A DNA stretch of 64,000 bases from Lathyrus oleraceus (Eukaryota > Streptophyta > Magnoliopsida > Fabales > Fabaceae), in the NCBI RefSeq assembly GCF_024323335.1, contig NC_066580.1, forward strand, positions 86,909,391 through 86,973,390, read 5' to 3'. Positions within the stretch are counted from its first letter, which is position 1. Every line of letters begins with the position of its first letter. Under the pieces are notes generated by a model. It was not told the DNA's origin, ran no database searches, and worked only from the letters and a program-made list of their open reading frames with translations. The position numbers were made by a program, and so were the translations under genes. Below, piece after piece: positions 59,658 through 64,000 of this stretch.

Positions 59658-61033
59658 TGAAGGAGAATAGCCATCCAAGGCGCAGCGGAATTTAAAAATT
59701 TATCCATTTAGTGATCCTTACGAATGGGCATGATCAGTGATAGAATCGTTACCTCTTGTGGCGATTCAAACCTTTGGTGCAAATTTCTGATAATGATCAA
59801 AACCTTTGATACAGATCCACGGGGCGATCACGAACGTTGAACGATGACAACGTCTCTACTCAGTCCACACGAACGGATTCCTTCAATCGCAGTACTAGCT
59901 GTTATGAATGAAGGCTTTGAGTGAGAGAAAGAGGGAAACAAAATTCCAAGTCTCTACTTGAATTTCTGTCTGAGTGGAGTGGAGTCACAATGCTTCTACC
60001 CAAGGGGTTCTATTTATAGAACCACTTGTGTGGGCTTCAAGCTAAAAAGCCCACTTAAGTCTATTTTGGCCCATATCTTATAATATGCCCAAAATCACTT
60101 AAGTAATTTGGTACCTTACCATATTTCGTCTCCCACTTAAGTGCACCGTACCCTACGGTGTTCCTTAGTTACTCTATCTCTCATCAATCCGTCCTTTGTG
60201 TGTGACCCTATAGGTTTTCGCGACGTTGGCAATTATATTAAATCACGCATTTAACATGATAAACAGTGAGCGGTATCTAGCAACACACCATTGCTACCCA
60301 AGTCACGAAAATATCATGTGATCTGACAAAACCTCCTGTGATAATAATTATGTGTATAATTACCCCTTTGCCCTTATGTCTATATTGAACACAAGGTATA
60401 GACCGTGTCACCCTTGTCCAATTCAATATTGGGCCGATAGACATTTATCCTGTTACGCAGGATTGGCAAATTCCATCTAGGACACTCATGTCCCTCAGCA
60501 TGCTTCGTGGAGTACCCATCAACTGTCTTTATGGTTATCCAGTTACGGACAATGTTGGATCAGCAATAAAGCACTCGACTCTACATCTAGGACCCATAGT
60601 GGTTTCAGGTCGAAGAGTGGTATACACTATTATCACCATGAGAATAACTTATGACACTTTGCATAACTTTCTATATAGTATTCTCATAGCGGGTCAATCC
60701 GGTATAAATGTTACTCCTAATATTCATACATATGTTTAAGACTTGATAACTCTTTATCCATGATCCATGAGATGTGATCATCAATCTACAAACATAATAG
60801 TCTTAATGCTTTAATGTTATCCCACTTCACACTAAAGCTCGACTACGGATACTTTAAGAATAGTGTCCTTATGTTCAATGTGTTCTCATGATTAAGTCAC
60901 ACTTAATACATTAAACGGACTATCTATTCCAGGGACTTTATTAATCAACCATAATAAAGAAAATGCCTTTTAGTATTAATAAATAATTCGATACAAGTAC
61001 CAAAAGTATTGGCCTCTAGGGCTTACACCAACA
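59658..61033 (-). repeat. Tork-type 3' LTR (1.38 kb)
   Basis: On the minus strand it begins TGTTGGTGTAAGCC and ends ...TTCTCCTTCA. Its junction with Ogre-3 at 59657 is sharp. A TATA box is at 60018-60011. Confidence 0.88.
60011..60018 (-). promoter_or_regulatory. TATA box in Tork LTR
   Basis: TATAAATA on the minus strand, set in the palindromic TTCTATAAATAGAACC. Confidence 0.55.
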
Positions 61034-61043
61034 ATCTCCCACT
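61034..61043 (-). promoter_or_regulatory. Polypurine tract of Tork-type element
   Basis: The minus strand reads AGTGGGAGAT directly before TGTTGG, the usual copia arrangement. Confidence 0.85.
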
Positions 61044-61047
61044 AGCA

Positions 61048-62160
61048 CTAGAGCCAATCAGGCATACCCCGTATGCCCATTGATCTAGTATGGCCATCAT
61101 GCTTCTGCTGCGCAAGAGGCTTTGTCAGTGGGTCAGCAACATTGTCAAGTGTAAGTACTTTACATATTTTCGCACAACGCCTAAGTATGTGTTTGGATCG
61201 TTGGTGAGATCTAGGCTCCTTAGCTTGTGCGATAACACCATTGTTATCATAATAGAGACCAATGGGATCCACAATGCTAGGGACTATGCCAAGTTTATTG
61301 ATCCAAAAAGCTTCCTTTGCTGCACTTAAGGCAGCAATATACTCGGCCCCAGTTGTAAAATCAGCAACTGCATCTTGCGTTGAACTTTTCAAGCTCACAG
61401 TGCCACCATTTAAGCAAAACACATAACCATATTGGAATCATTCACATTAAAGCGTCTCAGCACTTTGTCTATGTATGTACTCTAACTTAGGGCAAGCAGT
61501 TTTGTGATCTATCTCTATAGATTCTGATTCCTAATATATAGGCTGCTTCACCTAGGTCCTTCATAGAAAAGCATTTCCCCAACCAAGACTTTACTTGTTG
61601 CAGGGTAGGGATATCGATTCCAATGAGTAATATGTCATCTACATATAATACCAGGAATACGATCATGCTCCCACTAACCTTCTTGTAGACACAAGGCTCA
61701 TCTTCGTTCTTAATGAATCCATACAGTTTCACTGTTTCATCAAAACGAAGATTCCATGAGTAGGTCACAGGCTCATCTTGATCCATGAGTAATACATCAC
61801 CTTGATCAGATATCCATATATCTCAGGTAGGTGACGTATCCTGCCTGACCTACGTTGGTCTTGTTCTACTTGAGTAGGTTGCTCTTACACAACTATTTGT
61901 GTTTCCTGCTCTGATTCCTCCATAGGTGTATCAATGCCTTGTGATTCTTGAATTTCTTCAAGCTCTACTTTCCTCCCACTGGTTCCTTTGGAAATAAAAT
62001 CCCTTTCCAGGAAAACTCCAGTTCGAGCGACAAACATTTTGCCCTCAGAAGGATTGTAGAAATAATATCCTCTTGTTTCTTTAGGATACCCCACAAATAA
62101 GCATTTTTCAGATTTGGGCTCAAACTTAGTTGAAATTTATCGTTTCACATAAACTTCGCA
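61048..62160 (-). pseudogene. Tork-type pol C-terminal part: RT and RNase H with deletions
   Basis: Integrase C-terminal text (GYPKETRGYYFYNPSEGKMF, 62094 down to ~61885) is followed after a short linker by a jump from DEPVTY to SWNLRFDETVK (about 61770). Most of the N-terminal half of RT is therefore missing. RT then keeps LYVDDILLIG (about 61660) and LGEAAYILGI. A second gap separates this from the RNase H segment (FCLNGGTVSLKSSTQDAVADFT, 61422 down). RNase H ends near 61048, close to the polypurine tract. The copy cannot encode a working RT. Confidence 0.85.
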
Positions 62161-63300
62161 ACCCCAAATCTTCATGTAAGACATATGTGGTCTCTTACCA
62201 CTCCATATCTCATATGGTGTCTTTTCAACCTTTTGGATGGAACACGGTTAAGTCTGTAAGCTGCTGTCAACAGCGCATGGCCCCAAAAGGAGTTTGGAAG
62301 ATCGGCGTGACTCATCATGGATCGGACCATGTCCAACAGGGTTCGATTTCTTCTCTCAGATACACCATTCCATTGGGGTGTTCCAGGAGGAGTGAGTTGG
62401 GATAGGATCCCACACTCTTTTAGATGGTCATCAAACTCTAAGCTTAAATACTCACCACCTCGATCTGATCGAAGAGTTTTAATATTCTTAGCAGTTGGTT
62501 TTGTACTTCATTCTTGAATTCCTTGAACTTTTCAAAGGACTCTGATTTGTGTTTCATTAAATACACATAACCATATTTACTGAAATCATCAGTGAATATG
62601 ATGAAGTACTGAAAACCTCCTCTGGCTGGTATGTTCAGTGGTCCATATACATCAGTATGTATGAGGGCCAAAAGATCATCAGCTCTTTCACCTTTTCCTG
62701 TGAATGGAGACTTTGTCATCTTTCCAATTAAACAAGATCTACATGTCTCATATGACTCATAATCAAAAGAGTCCAACAGTCCATCTTTATGGAGTTTGGA
62801 AATGTGTTTCTCATTTATGTGGCCTAATCGACAATGCCAAAGGTAAGTTGGATTTAACTCATTAGGTGTCATCCTTTTAGTATTAATGTTATAAATTGGC
62901 ACTTCAAGATCAAGGACATATAATCCATTGTTCAGTTGAGCAGTAGCATAGAATATATCATTCAAATAAACTGAACAACAATTGTTCTTTATTATGAATG
63001 AAAAACCGAACTTGTCCAAACAAGAAACGGAAATAATATTCCTGCTAATTGCTGGTACATAATAACAGTTCTCTAACTGAATTATTAAACCACTAGGTAA
63101 AGTCAATTCATAAGTTCCTACGGCTAAGGCAACAACCTTTGCTCCATTACCAACTCGTAGGTCGACTTCACCTTTTGCCAATTTTCTACTCCTTTTTAGT
63201 TCTTGCACATTTGTACAAATGTGAGAACCGCATCCAGTATCTAATACCCATGATGCAGAAGTAGATAAATTAATTTCAATAACAAAAATACCTGAAGTTG
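62161..63300 (-). pseudogene. Tork-type protease, gag-pre-integrase and integrase
   Basis: Protease is marked by WVLDTGCGSHICTN (about 63261-63220), with D-T-G intact. A gag-pre-integrase domain (about 62850) and zinc site follow, then the integrase core with IHTDVYGPL (D near 62663). The frame shifts near 62490 and goes on in another frame through GVSERRNRTLLDMVRSM (near 62330). Another frame change and TAA lie near 62150. The domain is nearly full length, in contrast to RT and gag. Confidence 0.83.
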
Positions 63301-63580
63301 GAGTCTCTACTCCATTCTTCCTATCTTCCAGGTACTTTGGGCAGTTCCTCTTCTAGTGTGCGGTCTTACCGCAATGGAAGCAGGTGCCTTCCTTTTCTAT
63401 GCTTCCACAAGGCTTCAAAGCAGCACTAGTGGGTTTGGGTTTGGCAACTTCCTTGCCTTTCCCTTTATCATGTTTGAGGACAATCCTCATGTCTCGGTAC
63501 CAATCCAGAAAATTTGTCCCAGAAATTTTTTCCTTATCAAGGATTGATCGCAAGATGTTGTTAGAGGTGTTTGCTGTCAT
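63301..63580 (-). pseudogene. Tork-type gag, internally deleted
   Basis: The N-terminus is MTANTSNNILRSILDKEKIS, then LDWYRDMRIVLKHDK. The frame jumps directly to a Lys-rich segment (GKGKEVAKPKPTS) before the CCHC knuckle, so most of the capsid is missing. The knuckle CFHCGKTAH is broken by TAG at 63353-63355, one codon before KRNC. Confidence 0.83.
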
Positions 63581-64000
63581 GGTAATCTACATAAGGATTA
63601 ATGAAAATATAAGTATCATTGACATATTCAATTAGGCCTTTAATTAAATATGCTCCCACTATTTTATTCAAAATAAATGACCCTCATCATTTGATTCAGA
63701 AAATCCCGTTGGAAGATTTTCTAGTGGGTCGAGATCTATATTTCACTTCGTTCTAAGTCCGCGTAGGCGGATTACACAAAACTAGGTTATTTAGGTAGGA
63801 ACTCCTTCCAATTGTATCTCATACAACTCTCGAAAATTTCAATTGGGTGAATAACTCCTTATTCCAATCCATCATATGGATCATTCCCAACTCTTGCTTC
63901 TAAACATATATATAATCTTATTATAATTTGTTTAGTTAAGTTTGACCCATTGTTTTAACAGTTGGATATTACAATTATCCCATCGCACCTTACTAATATA
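63581..64000 (-). other. Leader region of the Tork-type element
   Basis: Non-coding stretch upstream of gag on the minus strand. I see no primer-binding site or LTR end before the window stops. Confidence 0.55.

Larger units (their letters stand above)
59658..64000 (-). mobile_element. Tork-type copia element, deletion derivative, runs off the window
   Basis: On the minus strand it has the 3' LTR (61033-59658), a polypurine tract and a coding region in reverse order: RNase H, RT, integrase, protease, gag. Its leader or 5' part extends past 64000. Domain order RT after integrase makes it Ty1/copia; integrase and gag-pre-integrase text (WHCRLGHINEKHISKLHKDG, FTDDFSKYGYVYLMKHKSES) fits the Tork lineage. 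Gag and RT have lost large internal parts, so it is a deletion derivative. Confidence 0.87.

Noticed and set aside
59708..61033. Host gene or promoter between Ogre-3 and the Tork coding region
   Set aside because: The stretch is fully explained as the 1.38-kb LTR with TG/CA ends, TATA box and adjoining polypurine tract.

Overview
This window is plant nuclear repeat DNA. I see no host gene, RNA gene or CRISPR array. Everything I can assign is LTR retrotransposon, piled up by nested insertion. Three copies of Ogre (Ty3/gypsy, Tat lineage) with LTRs of about 4.7-5.4 kb, plus Athila, Sirevirus/Maximus and Tork-type copia elements, point to a large-genome legume of the tribe Fabeae (Pisum, Vicia, Lathyrus or Lens). 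I cannot choose the genus from sequence alone.

Layout, left to right. 1-9425: 3' untranslated region and 3' LTR of Ogre-1 (+). 9426-10501: fragment of a copia gag-protease (-) into which Ogre-1 landed. 10502-11050: LTR-like AT-rich fragment of an unidentified element. 11051-12821: 5' LTR, primer-binding site and gag of a Sirevirus-like element, SIRE-B (-). It is interrupted by an Athila element (+) whose 5' LTR starts near 12822, resumes at 50330, and whose gag-pol runs to 56275. Inside the Athila LTR sits SIRE-A (+, 13535-50324, TSD GAAAC). Inside the env-like gene of SIRE-A sits Ogre-2 (-, 18054-46750, TSD GGAAC). Inside the 5' LTR of Ogre-2 sits a non-autonomous, ORF-poor Sirevirus derivative, here called LARD (-, 35095-42235, TSD ATAAG). 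Athila is cut at 56276 by the start of a third Ogre LTR (+), itself cut at 59658 by a Tork-type copia (-) that runs off the right edge.

Relative ages agree with nesting. By hand count, LTR pairs differ by about 2.9% (SIRE-A), about 1.9% in a sampled stretch (Ogre-2) and 0.5% (LARD). All protein-coding frames are broken. The breaks are dominated by in-frame TAG codons, as expected from deamination of methylated cytosine in silenced heterochromatin. Ogre-2 is the most complete element, with ORF1, gag, protease, a probable intron, RT, two RNase H domains and integrase. SIRE-A keeps gag, protease and an env-like ORF but has lost almost all of integrase, RT and RNase H in frame.

I found no new protein-coding system. 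The least explained signals are in non-coding DNA: the LARD interior, palindromes shared by the Sirevirus LTRs, a hairpin kept at a fixed distance from the promoter in all Ogre LTRs, a hairpin cluster in the Athila LTR, and tandem arrays in Ogre 3' untranslated regions that could seed satellites.
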